Of a stretch of DNA of 64,000 nt, positions 48,146 to 61,600 are shown piece by piece. Every line of letters starts with the position of its first letter. The stretch's first letter is position 1. The translations under genes and the position numbers were made by a program. The stretch comes from Chionis minor. Its lineage: Eukaryota > Chordata > Aves > Charadriiformes > Chionididae. The stretch is from the NCBI GenBank assembly GCA_013398295.1, contig VZSF01008943.1, positions 9,963 through 73,962 on the forward strand, given 5' to 3'. Under the pieces are notes generated by a model. It ran no database searches and was not told the origin of the DNA. It saw nothing but the letters and a program-made list of their open reading frames with translations.

Positions 48146-48265
48146 ATCACGGAATCATAAAATCGTGTAAGTTGGAGAAGGCCTTTAAGATCATCGAGTC
48201 CAACTGTTAAGCTAGCACTGCCACGTCCACCACTAAGCCATGTCCCTCAGCACTACATCCACATG
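48146..48265 (-). mobile_element. CR1-type LINE fragment, minus strand, extreme 3' end
   Basis: Reverse complement of the CR1 tail: cacggaatcataaaatcg, gttggagaaggcctttaaga, tcatcgagtccaactgttaa and ccaccactaagccatgtcc. It shares order and spacing with the fragment at 45,655 but is shorter. 5'-truncated insertions like this are typical. Confidence 0.92.
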
Positions 48266-48269
48266 ATGT

Positions 48270-51200
48270 GACCTACACATCGATGGGAAGTCAGTTCTCT
48301 TTCCGCACTGTACGACTTTTCCCCGTTTCAGTATACCAGTTCAGAGTGATCTATGTTCAGCATACCAAATTCAGCTGCACTGAAGGTTGCTCTCTTACAG
48401 GCCTTTTAGGATTAAGAGAACAGGGGAAATATAGTTCAAAGAGGATCTTGGGTGGTTCTGATTTCAGCAAACTATTTTAATTTCTCAATCTGATCATGAC
48501 GAGGCCTCAACTGTACTTTTGAGCTTGCTGCATCTGTGTTGTGGAAAAAGAATTATTCCTCCTCTTCTCCTCTTCCCTGTTAATGTAAGGCTAAATGCAA
48601 TTAGTGGAACTTCAGTAAAAGACCACTTGGCTGTTACGTGCTGACATGGGACTTTAATGTAAAGAGAGTTTGGTGGCTTTCTGCTCTCTTTTTGAGGACA
48701 TGGTTAACTGCACCTTGTATTTGAGTAGTTTTCTGTGGAGGTGGCAGGAAGTTATAGTTTTGAAATGATTTAAGTGGTGTCTTTTGGCTTTAGCTTTAGG
48801 ATTCTCAGATGCAGCAGCAGGGTTCAGCTTGCTTTGAAGGTTTTTTCCCTTCATCACGTTCTATTTGAATGTGGTGGACAGTTTCTCCCTTCTTTTATTA
48901 GTTTCCTCCACTGTGGTTTTTAAGATACTTTTCAAAACACCTTAAAAGCTGCTTTCCCCCCCACCCCTTAACCTCCCCCATTTGGATCAAACCCAAAGAT
49001 TTCTGACTTGTTGAGTTGGGAAATTTTGGGATTAATTAAAAGCTTTTGTCTGACAATTGTTCTTACCCATTTATGAGTAAATCACTGGACCGGACTATAA
49101 AATTAATGGTAACCATTGTTCACTCTAACTTTCATATCGAAAGAGAAGCTTTATATCCTGCTTTACACCTTCCAGCTATGTTCCACAATTCTCTCATAGC
49201 TGCTTTAAATGAGGAGTTTATAGAAGATGAAATTCAGAAAGCAACGCTGTACATACTCTTGACCATGTTGTTATCCATTTTATATTTAATGAAAGGATTA
49301 TGTGTTTACTTCAGTCGTTTTTTCACCACAGCAACAGTGATCAAAACTTCATATCAGATGCCTTTTATTAACGGTCATGATTTTCATCACTAAACTGGTT
49401 TGTTAGGAAACATAGATAGTTTTAAGAAATTAATTTTGTTTATAGACTCAAATGTTTAAAGATGTCTTTGAGTACTTATCTTGAGAACCTTGTGATTCTG
49501 TGTTCAGAGGTGGCAAGTGACCTTCATTAATGTACCAGTGGAAACATTCCAATGTATTATTTAGGTTCTGACAATTAACCACATGCTTGTTTGTGTTCTC
49601 CCCGCGCCATAGGACTCTAATGTAGTATGCATTTGTTGTTTGTACCCTCCATCAATTATGCACTAATATTAGACAACATAGTAATCTTTTCAATGGTTTC
49701 TTTTACAGGAAAAAGTACTTCAGTAACCCTAATTTATAAAAACTAGAGCCGTTGGGCTGAACAGACCATTGATTTGATTTCCTGCCTCATTTCTTGTCTT
49801 TAAGGCGAGGGCATATTTTCCACTTCAGTTTTCTTTATAGAGTTTACCATATATTGATATTTTATTACAGTAGTTCTTTGTTGGAAATTCTAAGAATAAA
49901 ATCAGAAAGCAGGTGTTCTACTCTGTAGATTAAGGCCAGTGCTTTTCTCTCATGAATGTAACCTTTTCTTTCTGTTTGAGTTACTTTTCCAAATACTCCT
50001 ATTACACTCATTTCCCTTGCACAGATAGGCTGACTGCTTCCATGCTGTTCCCAGCCCTTTTAAACTAGAAAAACGATGAAGCAGGTGCTACTGTAGTGGG
50101 TGCCCAAAGCCCTCAACAGTCAGGTTAATCCTTTGTGTTTGTGCTTGTCAGAGATAACTAAAAAGTCACTGACTGTTTTCAACATCTGATTTTAAGTGTT
50201 TTCCCTTCCCATCCCTTTTTCTTGAAAGAAGTGCTTCTGATAACACCTCTAACAAACTTTGGACTAAAGCTAAGGTTACTTCACTGTATTAGTAATCTCT
50301 TTGGCTAGTCAGTGATGATTTAAATGCATCTCAGTTTTGTACTCCTAGGTTTAACACACTTGAAGATACCTTTCTTGTCTGGATTTTTTTTTTTCTCCCC
50401 TGTCTTCAGGACATAGTGGTGGAACTGATTTCCTAACTGGAAGACCAAAAAGATTATCTGAACTGATGCAGTTTTGTGACATTTATTGCTTGTTTTTCTG
50501 TTGCAAAAAGAACAAATCTAATGTTGCAAGCTTGCTGCTTATGATTATGGCTGTAGTTTAACGTACTTCTCTGCATTTCTGCCTTAATGCGAATGGTTAT
50601 GTTTTGGTTTTGTTTTCTGTTTTTTGGCTTTTTTTTTTTTTAAATTTCCTCCTGTGCCTGTTGTAGGGATGGCCAGAGCTAAACCTGTGTCAAGGGACTT
50701 GCACAGAAAAATGATATTTTTCTGTCCAATTACAGAAAAGGAGGCGGGGAGGAAGTGAAAGACCAGTTTATTTTTTTGAGCCTCTACTGTGAGTCTACAT
50801 GTCTTTTTGTGTACATTAACTTTTGGTAATGTGATTTTACAAAACATAAAACCTATGCTGTAACTTGTTAATCAATTTGGATTTTTGAAAGAGGATATCA
50901 CATTCATTATATATTAAAATATTCCAGGATTTGTGTGGACACACCAATTTTTCAGTAGTCTGGCAGACTGTGCAGTTTTTTTTTTTTTAGCCTTTTTGAA
51001 TGTGGCCGTTTTCTGCTTTCCAGCAGCTCCCAGTATAATATACATCAATGTAAAAGACTCCTTGGTGGGCAGGTGGGCTTGCTATTTTTGGTGCTTATAT
51101 GGTAGAAGAATGGGTGAACCTGGCAAGGATTGAATTACTGGAGAGATTTTGAGGTTGTCTTTGTTATCTTGGGAGCAAATTTTGCTTTCTGTCCTTTCAA

Positions 51201-54200
51201 CTAAAGAAAATACACAAGGCATGATTTTTGGTTGTGATGTTTAAATGTTAGTATTTCAACACTTTCAGTGTTTTTTCCCCCATGACTTTTTTGTTAAGTG
51301 CTTGGGGTCAGACCCAGGAAAAATTTGACTCCACCGTTCTTCTGCTTAGAAGCTTGTTGCAAACATACTTAGTGCCAGAGAATGGAATAACTTGAGAAGG
51401 ATGAAAACATAGGAAGTGTCTTCTGTCTATTGTCAAGCTTTATGACCAGTACCAAGAGCAACATACTTGTGCCATTTACATATCAGAGTGCTGCTGACCT
51501 TAGCAGGATTAGCATATGGCAATAATTAGATGTTTCTAGATGCTCGAAGGAACTCTTGTGCTTCAGAGATCATCTGCCTGTCTGTGATGGGGAAACTCTA
51601 CCCGCATATTAACATTTTGAACTTTGCTAGCTCCAGGTCATTACAGAATTCTTTCCTACCAGCCAGTATTTCTTTTCTCTTATACTCCAAGCTAATGGTG
51701 CATCAAGTGGAGCTATTACCAGAAAAGAGTCCATCAAGACTCTTGTCTTATACTGTTCTCTTGAAATTACCTTTCCCAGTGGACCTACCAGGTTGCCTGG
51801 CACCAGTGGATGACTTCTACAGGCAAATCGAGCTGTTAGCAAGTTGGCAAGTATTTTTCAGTCAGTTTCTGTATCTTGGTGCTTTAAATATCAATTCTTC
51901 CTCCAGCTTGCCAGAAGAGAAATATTTGGCATAGTGATAAAGGAATCGTGAAATTTGTGTTATTCCCAAGTGCTATAATTCCAAGACTTACATTCCTCTT
52001 GTTTTCCACTAGGTACCTTAGTGCATTTTGAGGAAGGTCACAGAATCGCTGGTGAGGTATCATGACACTGGCACTATCCAGATTCTGCCACATTCTGATG
52101 TGTGTGTGTGCGTGTAGTTGCTTAATACAAAACAGCCATATTTCTGTGACCATTAATAAGCAAATTTACAGTGTAAAATGAATGTGCCTTGTTCCTCAAA
52201 ATGCAGACAAACGTAACAGCTGTTAACTTCAGTTGAACGCTTGTTTCTAAAGCACTTACCTGGGAGTCCCTGAAATATTTTAATTGGCTGCCATTTGGCT
52301 GCCTGCCTGATAATGTCTAACTGTTGGTTGTTTTTTTGTTTTTATGTATAGAAGGGGCACTCATCCAAGCAGTCAAGTTGTGGAAGCCACGTGAGTTGCT
52401 GTCTACTTCTGCTAATGTAGTTGGCTGTATACACAAGAAAACATGTTAAAATTGGAAAGCGAGAATTGAGATTTTCCTGTTCATGTTTCATTTCAACTGG
52501 TTCTGGCAACGAGTGAATTACATTGAAAACACTGTTCATGACTCTACTTGTGCTAGTACTATAAAGGGCTCTGGTACATACCCTAAGACTCTTCCTCTAA
52601 CAGAGCAGAGCTCTGTTTTACTCTTTGAGTCTAACCTTTAATAGACTTTCAGATGCTGTCATTTGCTGCATCTCATTTGTAAAAATTAAGGGTTGTTCTT
52701 TCCTCCATCATAATATGGCTTACGTGCATCTCATTAAATTATCAGAAACACATAAAGCCAATTAGTTTTAATTTATCCAGACCCTCTAGATCAGGGAAAA
52801 ATACATCTGTCTTTTTCATTTGAAAAATGAATTCTGCAAATTGCAAGCCATCAACACAAGGGCATTTCTAAATTATTTTGGCCGAAAGAACTGTTCCGCG
52901 ACTTTCTATTTAATTAGGATTTATTAAGTTGTTGAATATGCTTATGCTTTTTGTAAGGGAGAGAAACGTGATAATCTACTTTATATTAATATTACAGATC
53001 AGTTAACAAGCACAAGAAGTGGAAGCCTCAAAAACCCCGAATTAATTTTTCATATATCGAGGGATGTAAAGATCCTCTGAAAAAACTGTCTTTGATGTCA
53101 GTAAAACAGAGGGATTTCAAATGCTGATTTCCAAAGGAATTAGAACAGCGATGTTAAGGAACAAATATTCTGCAGAATATATTTTTCAGTGGTTTTGTTT
53201 TACTTCAGTCAAAAATGGCACTTGCACAGGCTTTTTGAGAAGCAGAGGTCAGGTTTTGGAGTCTGAATCAACAGGTCATTTCAGGTTCACTTCTGAGTAG
53301 GAGCTAATAAGGAAGGCAAAACTTGCAGAGGCAAGTAAGAAACCTTGGTAGGTTAGAATTAGATTCTGTATACTAGTTTCACTAAAAAGTCTGAAAAGCA
53401 AAAAAAAAAAAAACCAATAAAAACCCTTCAGGAAAATCCTTCAGAATTTGGCCCAATGTGTACAATAAAACATTTATCTGATCCTAATACAAAAATTACC
53501 TGGTATTAATATGTTAAAGAAAACAGACATAATTTTTAGGGTTTGGTGTGTTTTTTTTCCTGACAGCGTTTCAGTTATGGTACTTCGACATTTTTTCCTA
53601 AAAATTATTTTGCAAGGAGAAGTACTAAAACTCCATCAATTTCTTTTCATTTCCTTTGTCTGGTGTGAGTCTTCCATGTGTTGAATTTACTAGAGATTTA
53701 TCTATACAAAGTTGAAAATTCCTGACTAAAGGAATTCCTTACTCCCTTGGGAGAGGCCTTCCATGATTTTCTGCTGTAGTAAGTTTTTCTGTACCATAAA
53801 ATAATGGCAGTGGATGCAGGAACTCTTAAAGAAGCTATTGCATAAAGATGTAGAGGTGATCATCGAGAACTGGGAATTATGCTCAGATCTACTTAAGATT
53901 CTTTTTGTAACCATAAATGGCTGTAAATTGGGAATTCCATTCTGTAGGAAGAACTCGATGCGATAAAGAAGTGACTGAGACAGAGGAATGAAAAACTATC
54001 TATATTCCTCTGCTGAACCACGCAATACGTGCCAGCATGGCTTTCAACTTTGCTCAGTGTTTCTTCCTACAAAAGTATTTTGAGGGGAGAAAGAAGAGGG
54101 CAAAGTATTTCTCCAGTTGAGTTGCTGGGACAGCTTCAGTTTCTCAACTGGCTGGACGACTAACAATGACTGTTTTAAAGGAGGGTGCCTGTCTAGTTTG

Positions 54201-57200
54201 GAAACCCATATGAATGAGAAATAGGGGCTGGAGAAAGTGTAGGACAACCTTTGCTAGAGGTTTTGAACAAAATCAGTCCAAGTATCTGCTGGGGGAGAGG
54301 TATTTGTAGTCCGTAATGGTTCTTTGAGTCTAAATCTCTGTTCTGCACACTGTGTTACTCTGCAGAAACTGTATTTCCTTGCTTTGTGCCTGTGCTCCCT
54401 GTAGCTCTGTGCTCATGCTTCCCACACCGAGGTGAAAGGACAAGGGAACTTGTTTGGGTGGATGTATCTTGGAAGCATGAGAGACTCCTTCTGTTGTGAA
54501 GGAAGCCAAAACCACAGGGCCTGGAAGGAAATAGTCCCTGAGCCCGTGTCTGCCTGTCTTGCTGGGACCTGGGGGTGGTGCAGGTTCACCCGTCAAGCTC
54601 AGAGAGCTCCGCTGTAATAGCCTCTAATTTTTTTAAACAAATATAGCAGTCCATGATGTGGTGCACACAAACTATTTCTATCAATGCCGTTTCTGTGCCA
54701 GAGCCCTGACAAAGTGTTTTGGGGTTTTTTTATTTTTTTTATTTTAAGTTCAAATCATTTCTACGGGGAAACCTGAAGAAAAGTTAATTGAATGTGGCTC
54801 TGTTTGAAAAATGTGAATGCTTTCCTTAGCGTTCTATGAATATATAGTCCTGAAAAAGCAATGCTCAGTTGCATCGTTTCTGTCTGGCTACTGTAGCTTG
54901 CCAAATACATATATGCTTTCTCCACTACTATATTTCATTTTCCTATTTACTATATTACATTAGAATTACTATTAAATTATCAGTTAAAGCCATCATGTGT
55001 TGCTTAAAACACAGCTACTGTTCTTGGCATTACTTGCATTTAGCTGTTAAAGTGCTGTAAAAATAGCTTTTATGATCACAATTAGAACACCAGCTCCACA
55101 ACGGAAAGAACAAAGAGCTTTTTTTAAAAATCCCAGAAACTTCTGAAGCAAAGAGGTACCATATCCTCTGTCCTCTTTAATTCCAATCATTAAACTTTCA
55201 CAGGTTATTTCTCTCTTGGCTAAGCTGTTCTTACACCACTTNACAGTACTAAAACATGGTAATGAAGGTTAAAGCCTCATTCTCCTACACAACATTCTTT
55301 GTAGGTGGGATGGCCTGTGCTTCAGAAAAGTTGGACCTCAGAAGCAGGCCAGAAAGGAGGGAGGAAACGGAATTATGACAACAGTTTTTTAGAATAGAAA
55401 GAGCTACAGTTACAGATACAACCTTTCCTCTCTTGCCCACCCTCGCATTTTTTCTTAGCTTCTATTTTTTCCATTTTCAAAGGTAACTGAGAGATGTCTC
55501 CATTTAAAAGATGACAAGTTCATTTTGTTGTGTATTTTTTTGGAGAAGGTCAAAGTGGAGCAGAGATGAGGACTCTGATTGCTTTTTGCTGCCATTGGTA
55601 AAAAGAAGAGAATATCCTGGCCTCTTTTGCAGCACAGATTATGCAAATGGCTTAATTTGGAATGATGAAATCTTAAGAACACCCAGGGACAGCCTATCTG
55701 TTCTTAATACAGCCTGTGGGAGTCTTGCCAGTGAAAAAGCACATAATGTTCTTAGTCACTTTTTTGCTTTCACTGTGTAAATGACTTTGGAATCCATTTC
55801 ATGTAACGTGCTACGTAATGCGGTACCTTTCCCATCACTGTCATGGACTCCAGTGCCTGCTCGAGCTACTGCAGCTGCTTGGACTTCATCTGCCTCCACC
55901 CTACTCAGTCACCCTAGTGTACATGATTGCTTGGAAAGAGGGGCTTGGGGTGTCAAGACCGCTACCTCTATGTGCTGCTTGTTAAGAGAAAGGCTCCTGG
56001 AAATAATTTTCAAAGTTTTTCAACTGCTACAAACCTTCTCCAGTGTAGGAGACAGGGTTCAGGCTAATAAACTGCCTGAGAAATACAGAGCTAAGGAAAT
56101 AATTTTCCAAAAAATGCTCTACAACAGAGAACATATTCTGTGCCCAGTGTGATCTGGTGACTACCTTGACTTCTATATAAGCTAAACATTAAAACCTTTC
56201 TGGATTACCTAATTTTTACAAACCCCTGTCCATCTTTTTGATACAAAGCTATGGTATGACTTCTAAAATAATTCCCCAGACAAACTTTTGTCACTTCATC
56301 ACAGCAGGTATTGTTGTAGTAGGTGCTAAGAGCGACAGTCAAAAAGTTCTCCCATTCTGCTGCCTAAATTTCACGTGTTTATTTGCAGTGCCTGCAAGAC
56401 TAATGTGGAATGAAATAAAACCTCCAGCTTGGTTGTGGGTAGACTGATATTTCCCATGTAGGAAGCTGTAGTATTTAATAAGAGCTTGGTTATAAATTAA
56501 ACTTTTCCCCCTTGTGAGGTAGCCAAGAGTGGGAAAACTAGAACGGGACACGAGCAATTCTAAATGATGGTCATGTGGCTCTATTTCCCTTTTCAAACTA
56601 CTTGCTGTTGAATGCTTCAAAATTTCATGCCTTGTATGGGTCTGAGATGGCAATGGGGGAAAAAAAACACATTTCCATTTTGACAGACTACAGTGCTAAA
56701 ATTCAATTTCAATGTAGATATTAAGCAAGCTAATTAGATTTTTTCAGTTTTCAAGCTGAAAACCTTCACAGCCAACACGGAAAGACATTGCTAAATGAAA
56801 CAGCGAAGAATTTGCTGTGTTTGTAGGAAATGCAGTATGGCTGGAGACAGTAACCTGCTTTGAATGGAGTATTTTTTGCTGGTTTACATTTTTAACAGGC
56901 AACCACAGGTGTTGTCTGCTGTCTAAGAACAAGTAAGATCATGGAATTCTTAAGTAGGCTGAAGGTTTACGAACTGGTTTGACCATGACATTACTAGCCA
57001 GGCCAAAGGTAAGATAAAGTAACTAGCAATAATGGTAAATAGCCTTCATAGTTGTGGATACTATTGTTGAGGAGTCAGCTTTAATTTTACTAGGAACTTT
57101 TTCGGCCTTATTGGCAGGAACCTGTTTTCATGGAAAAATTTTGAAATCAACAATATAATTTGTATTTAAAGGGTACTGGAAACTGTCCTGTGTCCTGGTT

Positions 57201-58430
57201 TGAGGTATTTTAGAAACTGCTTAAATGAATAAGGAGATTAGTGTTCTGAGGAGTTTACAGTTTAAAATGCTGTGCACTTCATCAAAAACTAATACAGAAA
57301 TGTGATGATTACCCTTTATTTTTCTCCATATTGCACTGGGAACACGAAGTATCTTTTCATAATTTAACAGACATTTGTAACTTACAACACTTCAAAAGAC
57401 AGTGTCTTATAGTTATATGCAATTCCATTCTGCAGTACAAATTAGAACTTCCTTAACTGTCTTAGATAAGCATCACCAAGTAACATTTCTTATGCTGCAT
57501 GAGCTGACTGTTCTGAAAGTCAAAATAGCTTTCTAGAGAATATTTCCGATGTTAATTTTTCTACCTGAATATATTTGGCAATGTAATTCCAGGAACGTTT
57601 ATGAATTTGCTTATATAACTTATGTGTATAACACTCGAATATACCAATAATCTTAAAGTAAACCATTTTCCTTCCACTTTCCTGCAGTGTTTTTTTACCA
57701 TAACTTTAAAAGTTGGGGTGTTCACCTTCTACGTTAACTTCTACGTCCTTTCTATTTGTGTTATTTCTACGACCTAAAGCTGCAGAAATGAGAATTGTGC
57801 CGCAGTGCCAGGAGCACGGTTTATGCCGTAGCGTGTAGGGAGTATCATGTACGCTTAGAAAATCACACTACACAAACTATTTCACAAGTTTTCACTTGCA
57901 GCACTTTGATCTGTCTGCAGGGTGTTTATCGTTACTCCTTTCTATGGCAACTACATTTAACAACGCAGCTAAGAATGATGAGGCTTCTTCCCTGACAATT
58001 TTTTAAACAAAACAGAATGCTTACTGCTCAACAAAAGCTTTTTTTCATCTAGTCAAATATTAGAAAAAGAAATAACTGCAGAGTTTTATTAGTTGCAGAT
58101 AACTTGCCCAGACAGCTGTACTCTCAGCATGTTGTCAAATAAAACTTGTCTCAGAAGCCAAAGCAGCCTAGGAAGCTCATCAATTTAAAACACACAGCAG
58201 AAGTTATGGGCCACTCCAAGGTATTACCAGTGTTAAGTAGTCTGCCAAGGCGTAGGAAAATCACTGTCACAATAATGCAGTATTTTTCCTGCTTGGTGGT
58301 AGGACTCTGTTACTGCATTCGGCTGTGCATTCGGGGAAGCAAGAAAACAACTAAACGAGTGCCCTAACGGTTAGTCACAGTTCATCTAGTGAAGGGGGAT
58401 GACTAGGACCTGGACGTCCTGTCCAGGAAG
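48270..58430. other. Gene-poor spacer
   Basis: About 10 kb of unique AT-rich sequence without a recognisable gene, RNA gene or repeat family. ORFs of up to 134 codons (51,530-51,934; 55,781-56,152) show no family, no codon signature I can see and no splice partners. A single N is at 55,242. Confidence 0.55.
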
Positions 58431-58432
58431 AA

Positions 58433-58490
58433 TCTACTGGGAAGAGGAAGAGCTCTACTGGGAAGACAAAGAGCTCCACTGGAAAACCTC
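58433..58490 (+). repeat. 21-bp tandem repeat, about 2.8 copies
   Basis: Units start at 58,433, 58,454 and 58,475 (tctactgggaagaggaagagc and two variants). In the + frame of an ORF at 58,399-58,692 they encode heptads IYWEEEE, LYWEDKE and LHWKTSE. The ORF is otherwise unrecognised and probably not a gene. Confidence 0.75.
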
Positions 58491-58699
58491 TGAGGCCCTA
58501 ATGGCAACTCCCTTGCATTCTTCCTCCAAAAGAGGTACCTTCATGATCTTTGAAAAGCCAGAAGAAACAAGCAGGTTTGTTGTTGTTCTTCTCTTGGGGT
58601 CCCCCAGTTCTACTACCACCATCGTTGCCCATAGTTTGATGTGTGACTGTGTCCTGAAAGTCTTGGTTTCCAGACAGGTTAACAGGCCTTAAGTTAAAA

Positions 58700-61600
58700 A
58701 TGTCTTTTTAAAAATGTTTTATAATCTCTTAAAATGTTTCTGTATGAGTGTAAATAAGAAAAGGAAGGGAGCTGAGCCTTGTGAGGCTAGGCATGAGCTT
58801 TGTTTCATGTGAAAACATTGGATTGGCCAGTTTTGAGTGACTTTCAAAAGCACAGTAAGATTTTCACGTTATTGGGCAACACAATTTGAGTCAAAATGAG
58901 AAGTTAAATATGGATATAGGCACAGACTTAAGAAATCAAACGGAATAAACTGAAACACTTAGAAATTTTTCTGTCAGAAACAGCATAACAGAGTGGTATG
59001 CGTGTTACCGGCAGCGTTTGTTTTCGGTACGGTGAGGCTAAATTGGACACAAGTGAACCCTCTACTGACAGAACTTTGATGTTTCTGGGTTTTCTGCAGG
59101 CTCTTGCTGCAGCATTGGAGCTCCTGTTGCAGAGCACGAGCTGTGTGGCTGGTGCCCACTTCACTCGTGAGCGCGACGTGTCAGTGACTGCGTCCAGGAA
59201 TTCAACAGGTGCTTAAAGAAAAGCAGGCTGAAAAGTGCTAAATACCCTGATGTGTGCTATAGCATTTCGTCTTGATTAAAAAAAGGAACATAATGCCGCC
59301 TTCTTTTGATGATATCTATTCTATATTTGACTCTTCATTTTGATTCAAATTCTGTTGTCTTATAATGTGAAAATCTCTCTGTGCTTTTAAGAGTCACTCA
59401 TAATTTACAAATCAGTTAAACATATTTTTTTCATGAATGACAACCAAGGATTTGTGCCTGCAAGTATCACTGCATGAAATGGGCTATTTAAAGCAAAATC
59501 TATTTGCTTCAGAGAGAAGAAAAATGCTCTGAATTTGAATGATGTGTGAAAATGTCAACCAAATTGTCAGCCAAATGTGTCAGCTGTTCCATTTTTGGGT
59601 TCATGTTATATAAAAGATAACTGAGGAATGTTGTAGCTGTTTTTATTTGTTTTATTTAGTGAAAGTGCGGGGGGGTTTTTTATTAGAAATGACTTTTTCA
59701 GTAATCCTCTGACAGTAAACAGTCAAACTTTTATCTAGGTTTCTGAATAAACTGCCTGTTTCCAAAATCTTTCATGCAAAGTATTGTGGGTGTTGAACAC
59801 CGTTAGCAAGCTAGGCCAGTTTCCTCCCACGTTCTTCTGTGCTTTCTTTTTGTGTTCTCCAACTGCCCTTGCCCCCTTTTGTTCCAGGACTGCTGATCAA
59901 GATGCAATATATTGCAAGGTAAAGAAAGTAAACTGATTTTGTGTAAACATTTGCAATTCCTTCTCCTTTTCCTTTGTCTCCTCGTATAGGAGGCATCTAC
60001 TGCTTGTTCCTCAAACTTTACTTCTTGCCCTTAATCTCTTCTTTTTCTTCCAGTTCTAGCTGGTAATGAACACATGGAGGGGAGGGGAGGAGAGACAAGA
60101 AGAAGATATGGCTGATTGCACAGCAGAGTTGGTTTTAATAGTAAGTTTTCTGTTTCGGGCACTTGCTACAGAAACTTCTGGCCTCCAGGACTGACGTATC
60201 CAGGCTTCTTCCCCCACCCAACCACCCCCTCCACCCCAACCCTTGCTGCACTCAAGGGAAGGTTGTCCTGATTTTTTCTTGATTCCCTGCTGTTAAGCAG
60301 TGCCTTGACCTCTGTTCCTCAGCAGGCTCCCTGGCTCCAGCCTTTGTTTTGTTCATCAGCATTCCTCTTTGGTCGACAGCCCTCAGCAGGGATGTTGCTG
60401 GTACCTTCTGAACACTCCGTGTAGTCTCAGGTCAGGAAACTAAAATAATCGATTGCTATTCTTTCGTGTGTATGACAGTCAAGAACTAAAAGCTCCCATA
60501 AGATGGACACAACACGATTCTTCCATACCAACTCTAACTTTGGGAGATGTGTGCGTTTCCATCAAATAAGAATCATTTACTTCTTTTGGGTTATAATAAA
60601 TGTAGCATCCAGTAGGCAAAGCCCCATTAAAATCAGTTTGGGTTCCAGTTTATTTTTTAGAAGATGAGGGGAGCAGGGAAAGGAACGATAGGAAGACAGT
60701 TTAATTGCATGGGTGCATACAGCATGTGTGTGTGACTCTGAAACCAAGGAACTGTTTCATACTTTTTCATAGGGGAACTAGATTTAAAATGAAAAGGTTA
60801 CATATTGTAAGAGCCACAATGCGTTCGTAGATGCTTAACCTTACGGTCATATGTTTTCAGCTTATAAAAGCAGTGTAAATGGGGTAATAAAGGCAAATGA
60901 TTTGTAGCAAGATTGTGGAATATATAGCAGCTTTAGTGTTATGACTTTGGTCAGATTCTCTTATGATACCTACCTCACTTAACCCAGCCGGAAAGATGGC
61001 AAACAAGCCATGTCTTGTAGAAAAACATGCGCCACATCTGTAGCTGAATTTTTCTAGGTAAATGATATTGCAAAATGTGAGTTTTCTGTAGGGTTTGTTG
61101 AACTGAATTGACCTTTGTAATACAGCTTTATTCTCTCTAGCAATCCTCAGGTTTTGAAACAAATCAATAAATTGAGCAGTAACATTTCACAAAGACCAGA
61201 TGGTCTTCACCCAATACTTCTAAGGGAATTAAAATGTGAAATTACCAGACTGCTGCTGTGGTATACCACTTAAATCTGCCTCAGTGCAGAAGGAATAGCA
61301 GGGAGTAAATATTATGTCAGCCTTTTTAGTGTTTCAGTGTGTAGCTGAATTCAAAGACAAGTCTGACTTACTAGTACAGCATAAGAAAAAAGTAAAGTAG
61401 GCAGAGGAATGGATAAACATATGTTGGAGAGTTATCACTTTAAGTTTTATGAAGACAAACAGTACCTGGAAGATCGTAGTTCCTTGGAGAAGTATGTTGA
61501 TGTGGGTGACAATTTACATATTGTGCATAGATTTTTCCAAAAAGCCTCTTAAAAATTTTAAAAAGCTTTTAGGAAATTGAAGAAGCATGGGATTAAAGGG

